Source of the DNA: Sphaerulina vaccinii | Taxonomy: Eukaryota; Ascomycota; Dothideomycetes; Mycosphaerellales; Mycosphaerellaceae | Assembly: GCA_022570795.1 (NCBI GenBank) | Contig: JAKUDP010000001.1 | Coordinates: 620,001 to 684,000, forward strand | Length of the DNA: 64,000 nucleotides | Direction of reading: 5' to 3' | Part shown: positions 43,694-54,948 of the stretch, piece after piece | Position numbering within the stretch: the first letter of the stretch is position 1 | Layout: each line of letters begins with the position of its first letter | Notes under the pieces: generated by a model | The model's input: only the letters and a program-made list of their open reading frames with translations | What the model was told of the DNA's origin: nothing | Database searches by the model: none | Position numbers and translations under genes: made by a program

Positions 43694-44752
43694 CTATGCC
43701 ATCTCACGCGCGCTCTTAGCCTTCTCGCTGCGTCCCTTGATGAACTTGCTCAGGTCTCCCACTGGCAATGCAACTGGGAAGTCGACCGATTCGAGGATCA
43801 TCGAGAACCACAGGTACCAAGCCACCAGAGAGGCAATGAACGAGAAGGCGCCTCCAGCAATTCGGCAAGTGTTGCTGATAGCCATGGATCCATTAGCTCC
43901 GGCGTAGTAGGAAGCAGCCAGCAATGGGAACGTGATGACGAAGCAGACCAGAACTGCGACCAGGCAAATGTTCGTGCGAAGAGCTGCGATCGCGTAGAAG
44001 ATGCAGAGAATGCACTACATCTTGTTAGCCTCGCCTCGCCTCGCTGTGGCATGTGGGCTGCACTCACCATCCAAATCAAGAACACGGCGAAGCTGCGGTA
44101 GAATGCTGCAGTGCCCTCTGCAGTGGTTCCGTACCCGTTGATAGCGTTGAAGGAGGGAGTAAGAGTTGCTCCGAATGCACCCCAGAAACCTCCGAAGGTG
44201 AAGAAGACGACAGCTGGGAAGGTGTTGCCCAAGATCCACTCTCCAATACCACCAGCGTAGAGCAGGATCGCGGCCAGGAAGTAAAATGTGCCTGGCGATT
44301 CGTTAGGACAAAAGCCATTGCCATATCATCATGTCTCATCATATGTCTTGAGATGGGTTGTGCCCAAGAGAGACTTACCAATACCTGCCGAGGCATTTCC
44401 AGTGCCTCCTCCAGCACCTCCCCAGCCCATCAATTGAATCGCAGTCGGTGTGTTGGCCAGCAGGAAGCCGCCAAGGGCAATTGGTGTGGGATTGGCGAAT
44501 GTCCATCGAAGGTTGCCAGCAACTGGTGTCTCTGGAGCAAGATACAGCTGAGTGTCGTTAGCATTTCAAGCCCTGAGACCTTTGGATGTGCATCCGCGGA
44601 GCGAGACGATTGCATACCTTCTCGAATTGTGAGGGTGATGGCTTCAGCTGCTCCATTCTCTCGATCTGTTCTGCGTGGTGGTCGTGGTGGTTGTGTTTGG
44701 CATGATGGATTTCATCGTAGTTAATGGTCGAGGTCGACTCAGGGGTAGTCAT
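43694..44752 (-). CDS. Acetate/ammonium-type transporter (GPR1/FUN34/YaaH, AceTr family)
   Basis: Four exons, 44752-44618, 44547-44379, 44291-44068 and 44014-43694, give 282 residues. A His-rich N-terminus (HHAKHNHHDHHAEQIERMEQ) is followed by six membrane segments. The family motif NPxG appears as ANPTPIALGGFLLANTPTAI. Further matches are LAAILLYAGGIGEWILGNTF and FFTFGGFWGAFGATLTPSFN. The ending SMILESVDFPVALPVGDLSK is also typical. Yeast Ady2/Ato and Aspergillus AcpA are family members that move acetate; ammonium export has also been proposed for the Ato group. The four-exon structure closes in frame. The gene converges with the purine permease, about 95 bp apart. Confidence 0.88.
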
Positions 44753-46260
44753 GATGGGCAACTTTCGTAGCACTGTCTTTGTTATGAGATGAAGTTCGGG
44801 AGTGGAGGACTATCTCGGATGGTTGTGTAACGAAGTTGGACTGATGACCTTCAGGTAGGAGATTCATGGGGCTTATATGGCATGAAACACACAGACATCG
44901 CGCCGATATGCTGCGCAGGCGTTGTTCGGTGGCTTCACCTTCTCGACTTGGGTCGACCATCTCCGCAGTCTAGCACGCACGGCTGGGGTAGTCTGGGACT
45001 GGCAAGTTAGCGGAAAGGAGGCTCCATGAGGCCAGAGTGGTCTTCAGTAACGGCTGGCACTCGCAATGCATAGCTATTTCCTATTCCCGCAGTGCTCGAC
45101 TGTGATGCTGTGACGGTAGTGCGCCGTAGTCTGTCCAAGATTGCGTGGTAGCCTCCAGCGACTTCGACTCGAGCAGTCATGATGGCTTGCTTTTACGTGT
45201 CTGCAATTCAATCTTAAGCAAGATGAAGCGACCAGTATGGAGTCTAGACTGGGCCAGATCTTTGATGAAGCTTGTCGGTGCAAAGCAATCGAGACAATTG
45301 GCTGTACCACAACGTGGGCTTCCAACGACCAAACTCAATCGAGGACAAGCATCGACACGTGCGACTTGTAGATCCCTACGTCCGTGTATACCCGCAGTAT
45401 AGTGTAGCGCGGCTTCTTCATCTCTTCACTTCTTGAGTGGTCGGCGTCTTGCAAGCGGGGGAGGCTCAGGCTAAGCGGCCTAGTTTTGCTGGCTCCGGGT
45501 CTCCGGATTATGGCGTCCAGCGTTGAACTATCCCAAGCGGGTAGCTATAGGTAGAAAACTGGAATATGAGTGTCTATTCAGGCTGCCTGCATTGCAATGC
45601 ACGGCGAGACGCGTTGTCTTGTTGCTTCTTGATCGATGTTGAGGTCTGCCTGCTCAAGATCGCAATTAGTAGAACAGTAGATATGCTGCTGGAATTTCGA
45701 GTGGATCACCATAGCTACGCAGACCGTGCGAACCATGAAATGCAGACGGCATATTGCAGAGAGCTATGTCGCGTATGCTGGCACAAACCGTCCCGCGGAC
45801 TGTTGACTGAAAATGGGAAGACGCATATGACCACTTTGCCAGCCTTGACCACCGTCTCGTGCACAACGACAAACTCTGCTGACAGTTGAGACGACTGCGA
45901 TCGTGCAAAGTGTAGGTACTGTATCGTTTATATCCAGAGCAGACCCTCAGCGGTGCTGGAGACGCGTGCAGACCAGGCTATGGCGTTCCTCTAGTCTGGA
46001 CGCAAGCTGTATGCATCTTGGGGAACCTCCACCATTACCACGACGCGCGTCGATGATTTCTTCCTGTGCGAATATCTGCTTGCGGTCCATGATCGTGCTG
46101 TGCGGTATTCTTTTGAAGCAGAGATCGTACAAAGATCGGCGGTGAGGTCTTAAAAGAATTCCCACCAGTTATTCTCCTTGGCGGACGATCACATCCACAT
46201 CCACGCGCTCAAAATAAACCTGAACCTCTGTCAACCTGAACTTACCCTCAACAATAACTG
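44753..46260. other. Intergenic
   Basis: Upstream of the AceTr gene. A plus-strand frame at 45566-45889 is open but has no family-like content. I see no other structure. Confidence 0.4.
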
Positions 46261-47240
46261 ATGATGGCAGATACACAATAGACATTACGCGTCGGCATCG
46301 TCGGCGTAGGCGAAGTCATTCAGGTCGTCCACCTGCCGCTCCTCGCTCCTCCATGACCTCCATACACGATAACAGCCATCTGCGAATCCGCGATATCTCC
46401 CTGGAGGTAAGGTAGCTTGCCTCTGTACTCACGTCAGGCTAGGCATCGTCTCACTAGGATGCTCAACGCTGTGCTACGAAGGTCCACATTCCTCTCCCAA
46501 CTGACAGATCCAGACCATCCCTTCAGCTCTCCAGAAGTAGACATAGTCTTCGTTCTTACCAGCGATGCTACACTACCGCCGCTCTAGAAGCAGAGTCGAG
46601 AAATCTAGACGACAGACGCAGCCTTTGGCCCATTATTCCAGTTCTCATATACGGCATCGAGACACGTGGAGGAGCATGGCAATACAGCCCGTGGCTGCCA
46701 CGAGACGCCATATAACGCGACGCGCCTTCAGACATCGTAGATGTCTGTCGAAATCACCTCGGGGCTCCTGCTTGTACTCACCGCGTTGCTCGCCGAACAC
46801 TGACTACGCCTGCTCCGAAATTCACATCTCCGCGGATAGTCCTCCGCAAGAAGCATATTCCAGTACGACAACGAAGCCCAGCTGAAGAGGCCTACTATGT
46901 GAGGGTTAACAATAGCGTTTGCGCGTCAGAAGCATACACACAGCACCAATCGCCTACAATTACCTGTACTTCCAACGTGCGTTGCCCGATCTCATACTAC
47001 CTCGATGGCCACTCAAATCACTACAGGAGCGCCCACGGTAGTAACAACGATGCAGTGCTTCGCCAGAATTGACCTACCACCTCCCAAAAGCGACTTCAGT
47101 CGCCTCCTTCAGCCACACAGATCTCGATTAGCAGGATGCCGTGTCGCTACACTAATCCTGTACGGGCAGTCACGAAACAGGTTCTTGCACTGAGAAGGAA
47201 GGAGCTGCTGAAGTTGAAGATCACGGCGTTCATTGCGCTC
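46261..47240 (+). pseudogene. Gfo/Idh/MocA-type oxidoreductase relic
   Basis: From the ATG at 46261 a reading frame with stops gives the NAD(P)-binding start of this family: LRVGIVGVGEVIQVVHLPLL followed by YTITAICES (the GxGxxG Rossmann motif and next strand). In-frame stops at 46279 (TAG) and 46351 (TGA) interrupt it. Both are one C-to-T change from a sense codon. After an intron-like stretch, another frame resumes with DAQRCATKVHIP. A third frame gives DPDHPFSSPEVDIVFVLTSD, the usual second part of the Rossmann fold. Beyond about 46600 only scattered fragments remain, so the right border is a guess. This is a decayed gene, not a working dehydrogenase. Confidence 0.58.
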
Positions 47241-47608
47241 GCCTGACGATTACGACCGCTTCTCATCAGGAGTGCGACGGCGTTCTCACCCGGATGGAGT
47301 GCGAAGGTACGCCGTTGGCAGTGAATGCTTCCTTGTGCCCAATTCGAGCTCCGCAAGGGTTGCAGGACAAAGCAACTAGTTCAACGCCACCAAGTCACTG
47401 TGGTAACAACTTCGCGACGATCTTTGTACCTCCATGATCGACAAGCAGTATAAAGTAGACATGGCCCGACTGAGGCAGAACAGTAGAGAACCAGAGAGCA
47501 TCAAGGACCAGGAAGCACAACTTCACATCAAGCATCTGTCAAAGACTACCGAACACCACGGAACTACAGTGCCACGAGCCAAACAATCTATCAATCGATA
47601 CCACAACA
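47241..47608. other. Intergenic
   Basis: Between the oxidoreductase relic and the next gene. Nothing recognised. Confidence 0.3.
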
Positions 47609-48283
47609 ATGGCTTCACCACTCCTCTCTCTGCCTCGAGAAGTTCGGGACAGTAGGCCATACCTCCCACGCCAATGCTCTTACCCACTGCAGGCCACAGA
47701 CACTGACTTCTTGTCAGTGATCTCGGAGATCGTCATCATCAACGACCAGCCATTCCACCTTCATAACTCTAGATATGGAAAAGGGAACAACAAAGTCACA
47801 GCACGGCCAACGAAGACATCTGGATCTGGCTTATCCTCATCTTGCAAACAGATCAACCTTGAGTACTCCTCTCTATTGCAGAGGGCTGCACTCACACCGG
47901 GTACCAAGACAATCGCACCAGTCTACGACTTCAACTTTAGTGAACTCATCAGCTATGTCAAGACACTCAGACCACATGAAATCAAAGCTGCGAACAGAAA
48001 TGAGAATCTGGTTGTCAATCTTTTCATGTTCGCTAGCACTATCACTGTGGAAGCAGCAGAGAACCTGATGAAGTGGATTCGGTGCTGCGAAAAGATTGGC
48101 ATCGAACTTTCGTATGTCTTTCAATGGACCACAGTGGATATGAGGCAGTTCAAGTCCATGGAGGGCGCTATTGGCGGAACAGTGGAAGGGAGGAAGATCT
48201 TGGCTGCTATTGGAAGTAGGAATGTCAAGGCTTGGAGCTGGGAAGGATATCAAGCTGGGCTGAAGAAGGAAAGACGCTCTTGA
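47609..48283 (+). CDS. Hypothetical fungal protein with F-box-like N-terminus
   Basis: An intronless frame of 224 residues. It opens with SPLLSLPREVRD, the start seen in a large group of fungal proteins where an F-box-like LPxExRxxI motif precedes a short alpha/beta region. Here the motif degenerates after RD (SRPYLPRQCSYP). The rest (FNFSELISYVKTLRPHEIKA, LVVNLFMFASTITVEAAENL, WIRCCEKIGIELSYVFQWTT) fits the same group. No catalytic motif. Its last 59 bp overlap the 3' end of the acetyltransferase on the other strand. Function unknown. Confidence 0.65.
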   Translation: MASPLLSLPREVRDSRPYLPRQCSYPLQATDTDFLSVISEIVIINDQPFHLHNSRYGKGNNKVTARPTKTSGSGLSSSCKQINLEYSSLLQRAALTPGTKTIAPVYDFNFSELISYVKTLRPHEIKAANRNENLVVNLFMFASTITVEAAENLMKWIRCCEKIGIELSYVFQWTTVDMRQFKSMEGAIGGTVEGRKILAAIGSRNVKAWSWEGYQAGLKKERRS

Positions 48284-48956
48284 GCTGGTGCTTGGCTTGA
48301 CTAGCTTGTGTTCCATGACAAAGAAGCCGTTTCGTCATGATAATCGTCCCACCTTTCCTGCCCAGCTCTCCATCCTGTACTAGCTTTCCATATCTACTGA
48401 ACCCGTTCTGCTCATAGAACGCAATAGCACCAACATTATCTCTTCCCACGCCCAAGTAGACTCCAATGCATCTCTCAGCTTTGAGCTGCTCCAACAGAGC
48501 TGTTATAAGCTGTTTCCCGAACCCCTGCCTTTGGTGACTTGGCAAGATATCAATGTGCAAATGGCCGGGAAACACATCCCACAATCCTTCCACATCTCCA
48601 TCACAGCCCTTCTTCGGTGCAGACCAAATGATGTTCAGCATATCCTTCCCACTATCATCACCTTCGAACAAAACTTGATCCTTCACCTCATCTAACGACT
48701 TCGCGTACTCTGACTTCCATCGCTCACAGAAAGCAGCAGTATCAGAAGTCCCTATACAATAGCCTACAGCTCGTCCCGATCCATCATCGAGAACGAAGCA
48801 GGTCTGAGGAGTCAAGTATAGATATGGTCGACACCAGATGTATGAGCTGATTGTCCACAGTGGTTCGGTTTTGAGGGAGTCTGAGCAGGTCTGGCGGAAG
48901 ATGTTGATGCATGCTGAGAAGTCTGAAGATGGGGAGTAGGGTCTTATGAATTCCAT
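48225..48956 (-). CDS. GNAT-family N-acetyltransferase
   Basis: From the ATG at 48956 the frame codes for 243 residues; the frame is open to 49121, but the extra 55 residues do not look coding. It begins MEFIRPYSPSSDFSACINIF. Motif A is clear: LHIDILPSHQRQGFGKQLIT with the Q-R-Q-G-F-G acetyl-CoA loop. Motif B is IGVYLGVGRDNVGAIAFYEQ then NGF. The insert GLWDVFPGHLHIDIL, with the preceding YCIGTSDTAAFCERWKSEYA, is typical of fungal acetyltransferases related to the acetyltransferase-like domain of O-GlcNAcase. The acceptor is unknown. The C-terminus (CHGTQASQAKHQL onward) overlaps the convergent gene and may be an extension past the ancestral stop. Confidence 0.82.
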   Translation of the reverse strand: MEFIRPYSPSSDFSACINIFRQTCSDSLKTEPLWTISSYIWCRPYLYLTPQTCFVLDDGSGRAVGYCIGTSDTAAFCERWKSEYAKSLDEVKDQVLFEGDDSGKDMLNIIWSAPKKGCDGDVEGLWDVFPGHLHIDILPSHQRQGFGKQLITALLEQLKAERCIGVYLGVGRDNVGAIAFYEQNGFSRYGKLVQDGELGRKGGTIIMTKRLLCHGTQASQAKHQLKSVFPSSAQLDILPSSKP

Positions 48957-51446
48957 ATCGACACGTGATGACCCACTTGTCCTGTCTTGGGCGAGTGGTG
49001 TAGATATAGTAAGTAAGGAGTTGATGTTATTTCGTCCAATGTCGAGTCGTATATGCCAAGCTTTCAGCACCTCTAGGTGTCCTGAATCCAATATTCGCGC
49101 TTTCCTAACCTTGCTCGTCAATCTTGGGTAAATGCTCAGTCGTCCTGGTTCTTGGAGCGCTCCCCTCTCTGCGTTTGTGACTTCGCGTCCTCCTCGGATC
49201 AGATCAGCCTGTAAAGATGTTCAGGCTCCCCACGCACAGCCACAGGTGAAGTTCAACCCCTAGGACATATACATGCCCTCACCTTGTCCTGTCCAGCATA
49301 CCATCACACGCCAGGTTGACCTAGCCGCCCACCGGGTAGATAAGCAAGCTCTAGGTAAGCTCTTAAGCTTTCATGTACCATTGACGCCATACCCAGACGT
49401 TCGGACATATGCCTACATCCAGTAGTTACATCGATCTCATCTTGACGCTTAAGTTCGATGTTATCGGATTTCTTCAGGGAGTGATTTGGAAATCTGCCAT
49501 GTCCGCCAAGCATCAGCCAAGAAAGTACATTGAAGTAACAACACAGGCTCTATAAGGCCTGTCCACCACTGAGGAGAAATGAACTTAGACCGCCTTGTAA
49601 TCCAAATCTATGCTGGATGATTATCGCATCGCATATCGTATCGCAATGCGAGATCTACGGCCCGGATAGAAGAGACAGCCGGATGTCCTTAGCCTTTGAG
49701 CTTGGGTTATGGTATACAGGGTTACTGTATGGTTTCCACGAGTTATGGCATCGGTGCTGCAGGAAGCTAACAGTCTGCCGGTAAGAGTGTTTCTCCGAGA
49801 CATGCGAGACATGTGCGTAGTGGTGTGTTGGACCCAACAAGTCGGCGACCAGGTGGAAGTTGTCGGCGAACGTGAAGCGAAGGCTCTTCACTCGTATGCG
49901 GCTGTACGACATCACTCCTGCCATGCTATGTCAGACATTGTTTGGGACTTCATGCAATGAGCGTATCCCTTCACTGATCAGGCCTTTCGATATCCCTTCA
50001 CCTTCCATCGCTGCCTACATGGAAGCAATAATCAATGGGACGTTCCCATGGGCACCAGATAGAGATCATTGTCCGCCAGCGGACAGCTTGCCGAGGATTC
50101 GAGTTCGAGCAACGCCCTCGCCTTCGTATCGTACTGCGACCACGTTGCAAGAGCGTCTCAGTCGTGTCGCCAGTTATATCGTCTTCACGTCGTCCTAGAT
50201 TGCTGTGCCCACCGTGACTTCACGAACAGCGAATACGAGCCAGCCGCGTGACTTGAGACAGAGCAGTCGCGTCAGGATCGCAGCTAAGCCCATAGCTTCA
50301 TATCTTGACTTGGCGGTCCATGAAGTGCCTATAGCGGCCCTCTGCCGTAGATGTGATATCGTCGACCAGAGTAGGCAAACGCGAGCATCCTAGGTATGGT
50401 AGCTATTGTGAATGCGAAGGCAGCAAGGAGTGCCTTGACCTTCGTGTTGGCAGCTCTTGGCGCAAGCGTGAGGGTGTGAGGAGAAGCTCGGTGGACGCGA
50501 CCTTGTCTGTCACCTTCTCGAAGCACCAAGAAGACAACGTGCACTTGGCCTCCATTCCACTGATACATCTGTGTACAGCTGGCAGCGAGCAATCCGGTGG
50601 CGCTTCAGCCATGCTTCAGTACGCGTACTCTGCGCTGCGGCGAATGTAAAGGCTTGCTGAGGGCACGCGACGTGTTCGGATTTCTCTGGTTGACAATTCG
50701 TCATAGAGAGCTTCGCCCAGAGCCACGCACACACAGCAGGCCATGTCGCACTGATGGCAACACCAAAAAGCGGCATATCGTCGTAGGAGCGGATGCCATT
50801 ATACGACGATGTTGTGATCCATAGAAGCATGGGATCCTGCAAATTCTGTTGGTATGTATCAGAGACAGTTCCTCGCAGTGAGCAATCAAACGTCCAGAGA
50901 CCTTTCTTGATGATCAGCTTATATATGAGCTAGGCGCCTCCCCATTGTGTCTCCAGACATCACTGCAATTGCTGCCTGAGGCTTCTCACGAGTCTCGCTT
51001 TTGGCCTAGCGGAAGCATCGTGTCTGTTCGTCCTGTGTCGATGAAGACTGTTGTGAAGGCATGCAGGAGCCACAGTAGTGGTATGCCCTCCTGTAATAAC
51101 AACATATAAGTCGTGGTCGTGGTCAGTGCCTTGCTTGAAGATTAGAGGCTATATCATATAGAAAACCTCAGGTATGCTTGCATCAATTTACACAACTCAG
51201 CCCTGTCTATTTCAAACCTTACCAACCACCAGACCCAACAAGACGTCTGAAGCGTCAACGCAAAGGTAACTCTCATCGGAATCAGAGTGCTGGGAACGCT
51301 TGGTGATGCAATAATGCGATTGACGTGCAAGTTTCAGGTTGACTGGTTCACGATTAGGCAACTCTCATTCATCGTCGTCGTGGATCTACCATGATGAGAC
51401 CAGGACTTTGAGAGACTACTTTGTTAGGTCACAGATTGTAGAATGC
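48957..51446. other. Gene-poor stretch
   Basis: About 2.5 kb with only short, overlapping frames on both strands and no family-like content. I see no tRNA-like B-box and no transposon ends. Confidence 0.4.
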
Positions 51447-51857
51447 TCATTCTTTGTAGTCTCCATCCTTTTTCTTAGAGTCAGGTCCGCCGTCCTATGG
51501 GTGTTTGCGTCAGCATCATCTTGAAAGTCATGCAAGATCAAACTCACCTTCACCGTAGCCGCAGTGCTGAGACCGCCGTCTTGACTGCAATGCGCAACGT
51601 TTGTCAGTTCTGTTACCGATGTTCTGGGAATATCAGTTATGAACTTACGCAGTGCCGCCCACTCCACTAATTGGGTTTCCTGCATGTGCATGACGGTTGC
51701 CGGCAACCTCATCCTTCACATCTTGTGGAGGCTCATAAGTTTTGTCTTCACCACGGTTGCCGCCATCACTTCCTCCGTCCCGAACTGTGTCTGCTGTGGA
51801 CAGTCCTCCATCCTTGGCAGTGCCGCCGACACCATAGTTCTCATTACTTGTAGACAT
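51447..51857 (-). CDS. Small Gly-rich hydrophilic protein with internal repeat
   Basis: Three exons, 51857-51649, 51584-51548 and 51494-51447, give 97 residues; the introns (64 and 53 nt) have good GTAAGT/GTGAGT donors and CAG/TAG acceptors. The protein contains the same motif twice: GVGGTAKDGGLSTADTVRDGG near residues 9-29 and GVGGTAQDGGLSTAATVKDGG near 65-85. Between them lies a charged spacer (YEPPQDVKDEV, then AGNRHAHAGN). It is very hydrophilic and Gly/Asp-rich, ends in a Lys/Asp tail (PDSKKKDGDYKE), and has no signal peptide. It is probably intrinsically disordered. I do not recognise a named family; stress-associated hydrophilins have similar composition, but that is only an analogy. 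The second repeat is cut by both introns, while the first lies wholly in exon 1. Confidence 0.72.
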
Positions 51858-53020
51858 TTTCTGTTTGCTGTATTGGTCGGGCTGTAGTCGAAGATCGTTG
51901 TTCCTTGGAAAATGGTATTGTCGCACGAGAGTCTGTTTGATACTTATGTTCAGTTGGCAGACAGTACATAACATAAACGATCATCTATGACACGCGAAGG
52001 CATCATTGGGCGATTTCGTGGAGGCCGCGGGGTGAACCAGTCTTTGTGTGGACTAACGCACTTGGCTGCAGATTCAGATGTCACTGAAAGCAGGAAACCC
52101 TCTCAGGAACCAGGTCAATGGCTATGGGTACTGGCGATTCGGCAGCTGTTCCGACGTTTCACTCCTGCCGCAGGACTCCAAGTATTCGGTGCCCAGGAAG
52201 AAGGCTTCGGTGTTTGATTGTATCAATTTTGTCATCTAGAATAGTGATATTCTACGTACAATTCCTCCCCGCTCTCTTCTCCAAGTCGGGTGATGTTATT
52301 CAAGTGTCGTAAAAAGTCGTAGAGAATGCCGAACGCAGCGTAGTGTGACTGTGGCCACCCATAACCCAACACAAAGAGATCAAATGATCAAATTAGGCTC
52401 AAAGTCTTTCGGACAAGCCTCCTGTCCTGAGCCTGCTCTCCCAATGCTGCGGGACGAGTCCGTACAAATGAAATAGCAATATGACCTTTTCCGCGTCTCA
52501 CTCAAGAACGCTATCATTATACGCCAACAGCGCCGTGCTTGCATTGAGCATAACCTCCTAGACTGGATTCTGATTTTGTTGTGGTGATCAAGCTATTGCT
52601 TCAATCGAGTGCTCCTGCGCAGCCCCACAGCACTCGTGTTCTTCAGGAAGCCGAATTGGTGGCTGTTGTAGTTACTCTCGTGCTTCTGACTGCTTTCGCA
52701 CCTTGGATATATTGGGCTTACGCATCAGATTGCAGAAGCGCTTCGAAGTCATGAAGCAGCTCGAGATGTGGCGTGTTCGACCTCTTTTGGGCCACACGTT
52801 GTACCCCTCGTCTCTGTAAGAGCATACTTCTCGTCATACGACGTGATCCATTTGACTCGGCAGCCTCCCTGTGGGTAAGGTATGTTTGCCGATCTTGTGA
52901 GAGGACGTTCAGCGGAGGTGCCTCTGGCGTCGGTTCAATACATTCCGGCATGGCGCTGGAATCGAAGAAGTACTTGAGGTACCCCGTTACCAATGTACTG
53001 CTGTGCTCCGTGTTGGTTTG
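51858..53020. other. Intergenic
   Basis: Downstream of veA and upstream of the small repeat protein. No gene recognised. Confidence 0.4.
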
Positions 53021-54948
53021 CTAAACATTCGTTGGAAGTGCTCTACGAATAGCCCGACCATCTGCTCGTCGGTAGTGCATGCTCAAAGTGTCAGGATCAA
53101 GCTCGCCGCTTGTATCGTCGTCATCGACAGCAGACAAAGATGAGTTGGGCACCATGCTGTAATCGCTTGCGCTCGCGCCTGGCCTGGCGCCTTGTCTGAG
53201 CGGCTGATCTTGGTATCGCTCGCTGAAGACGTGACCATATGCGCGTTTATTTGTGTCCATAGGTGGCTGAGCTGCACCAAAGTATGAGTTCGAGGGCGCG
53301 GCTGAGCTGGGAGATGCGGCTTCGAGCTTATTACTTGACAACATGGCTGAGCTAGTCTGTAGAGGTGGCAGATCAAACGGTCTGTTAGACTGGGGTGTGA
53401 TGGACCCATTCGACCGGCTCTGAGCTTGCATTGGCTGTTGTGGTGCTGGTCGGCTGTTGTTGTACATGTCCATCGAGGACGAATATGAATGGCTGGGTTG
53501 TTGTGCCTGGGTTGTTTGTGGTTGCTGGTAGCCCTGCTGCTGTGCCGGCATAGGATAGCTCGGTTGTGTTTGTTGCTGAAATCCAGACTGTGGTTGCGGT
53601 GGTGGTGGAAGCGATGGCTGCTGCACAGAGTATCGTCTAGCGTCAGCTTGTTGATGCGATGAGTAGTCAACGCTGCTGCGTTGCTGCAGCTGTGGTGCTG
53701 TCTCGTAAGGTGCTGTAGGAGCTGCACTGTACTGAGGCTGCGCTTGCTGTGCAGGTCCTGCCTGACTTGATGGATATGCATAGAAGCGTTGCTGGGGACC
53801 ACTGACCGGTACTGGTGGCGGTGGTGCAGCGAAGCCGTGCTGGTATTGAGGAGGCGGTGGCTGCATGGGAGGAGGCTGCTGCATGTAAGGGCCTTGTTGA
53901 TACGCTTGCGTAGGCGAAGGACCATACGGCGCCGACTGCTGAAAGCTGCTAGATGGAGTGTGAGGAGCGGTGCCATATTGGGATGATGCCTGGTAGCTGC
54001 TAGACATGTCCTGAGTTGATTGCCTCCGCGATATGGGGCCTCCGAATGATTGGTGGCTGGCATTGCTCACAGACCGTGGACGAGCAATTGGGTCCATGTA
54101 TGCATGTGGCATTGCACCGGGGTACTGAGCCTCTGGCGTATTAGATACTCGAGCGCGGGCTCCAGCAGTCTCGTCCTCATAATCATCCCAATCCTTGGCT
54201 CCACCCTTAGTTTCGCGACGGCGCATTCTGACATCTCGTCTGATCCTGACCCGGCAACCTTGTTCAGCGACCATCCGGCTCAGAGCGGTGCTCTCGGTCA
54301 GACCTGGGAACTTCTTTGCGCTGAAAACCTGGAACGGCTCGGACTTCACCTCCAGACGATGGTTCACCACGGGAGCTCCATCTCCGTTGCTCTTGGCTTC
54401 TTCTGACAGCTTGTCCTCATCTTTGGAACTCTTGAGCTCCTCGTACAGGCTGAAGCTCAATCGGTATTGTCCTTCGTGGCGAACAGACAGGTCTGGGAAA
54501 ATAAAGTAGCCAGCAGATTTGGGCCTGTCCAGGTATACCATTCCGGCTACAGGAGTACCAGTCAGGACTGGAGGGGTGTGTCGCTCCGATGCAACACGTC
54601 CGTGGGCTATGGGTCGAGCAGCTTCCAGAGTTGCGAACAAGAAATAATTGGCATGCATAGTAAACGTGATGTCAGTTTCTCGGTCCTGTCCTTCGAAGAT
54701 TTGGAGCTCTACAATCGGTGGAGGGTCCACAGGTCTTCTATCGGCGGAGGCTGTGATGGTCATTAGCATTGGTTTTGTTTTGTGTCTTGTGAAGTGCGCT
54801 CACATTTGGCACCTTGCCCACATGCTCTGGCACGTACTGGCTGTTGAAGCACAGTCATCTGGTAAGTGATGATTCTGCCTTCTGCAGTAGTCCTGCAGAT
54901 GGAGCTTTCGGTCTCATTGTCGACCGCAATTGTCGCTGGCCGATCCAT
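53021..54948 (-). CDS. veA: Velvet-domain regulator VeA
   Basis: Two exons, 54948-54804 and 54750-53021 (53-nt intron, phase 1), give 624 residues. The velvet domain runs over residues 15-210 or so: RIITYQMTVLQQPVRARACG, SADRRPVDPPPIVELQIFEG, FLFATLEAA, GYFIFPDLSVRHEGQYRLSF and FSAKKFPGLTESTALSRMVA with EQGCRVRIRRDVRMRRR. Short velvet exon 1 followed by an intron near GAKSSADRRP is a common veA structure. The C-terminal 400 residues are Gln/Pro/Ser-rich and low in complexity, with a final segment (SMHYRRADGRAIRRALPTNV) like other VeA tails. VeA links light to development and secondary metabolism, in complex with VelB and LaeA. A LaeA-like methyltransferase lies at 13.7-14.8 kb, but there is no evidence that it is the true partner. 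Confidence 0.92.

Noticed and set aside
53083..54063. Long minus-strand frame of 326 codons inside veA
   Set aside because: It is an alternative frame of the low-complexity Gln/Pro region of veA; the composition (His/Arg/Ser) is what frame-shifted CAG/CCA-rich DNA gives.
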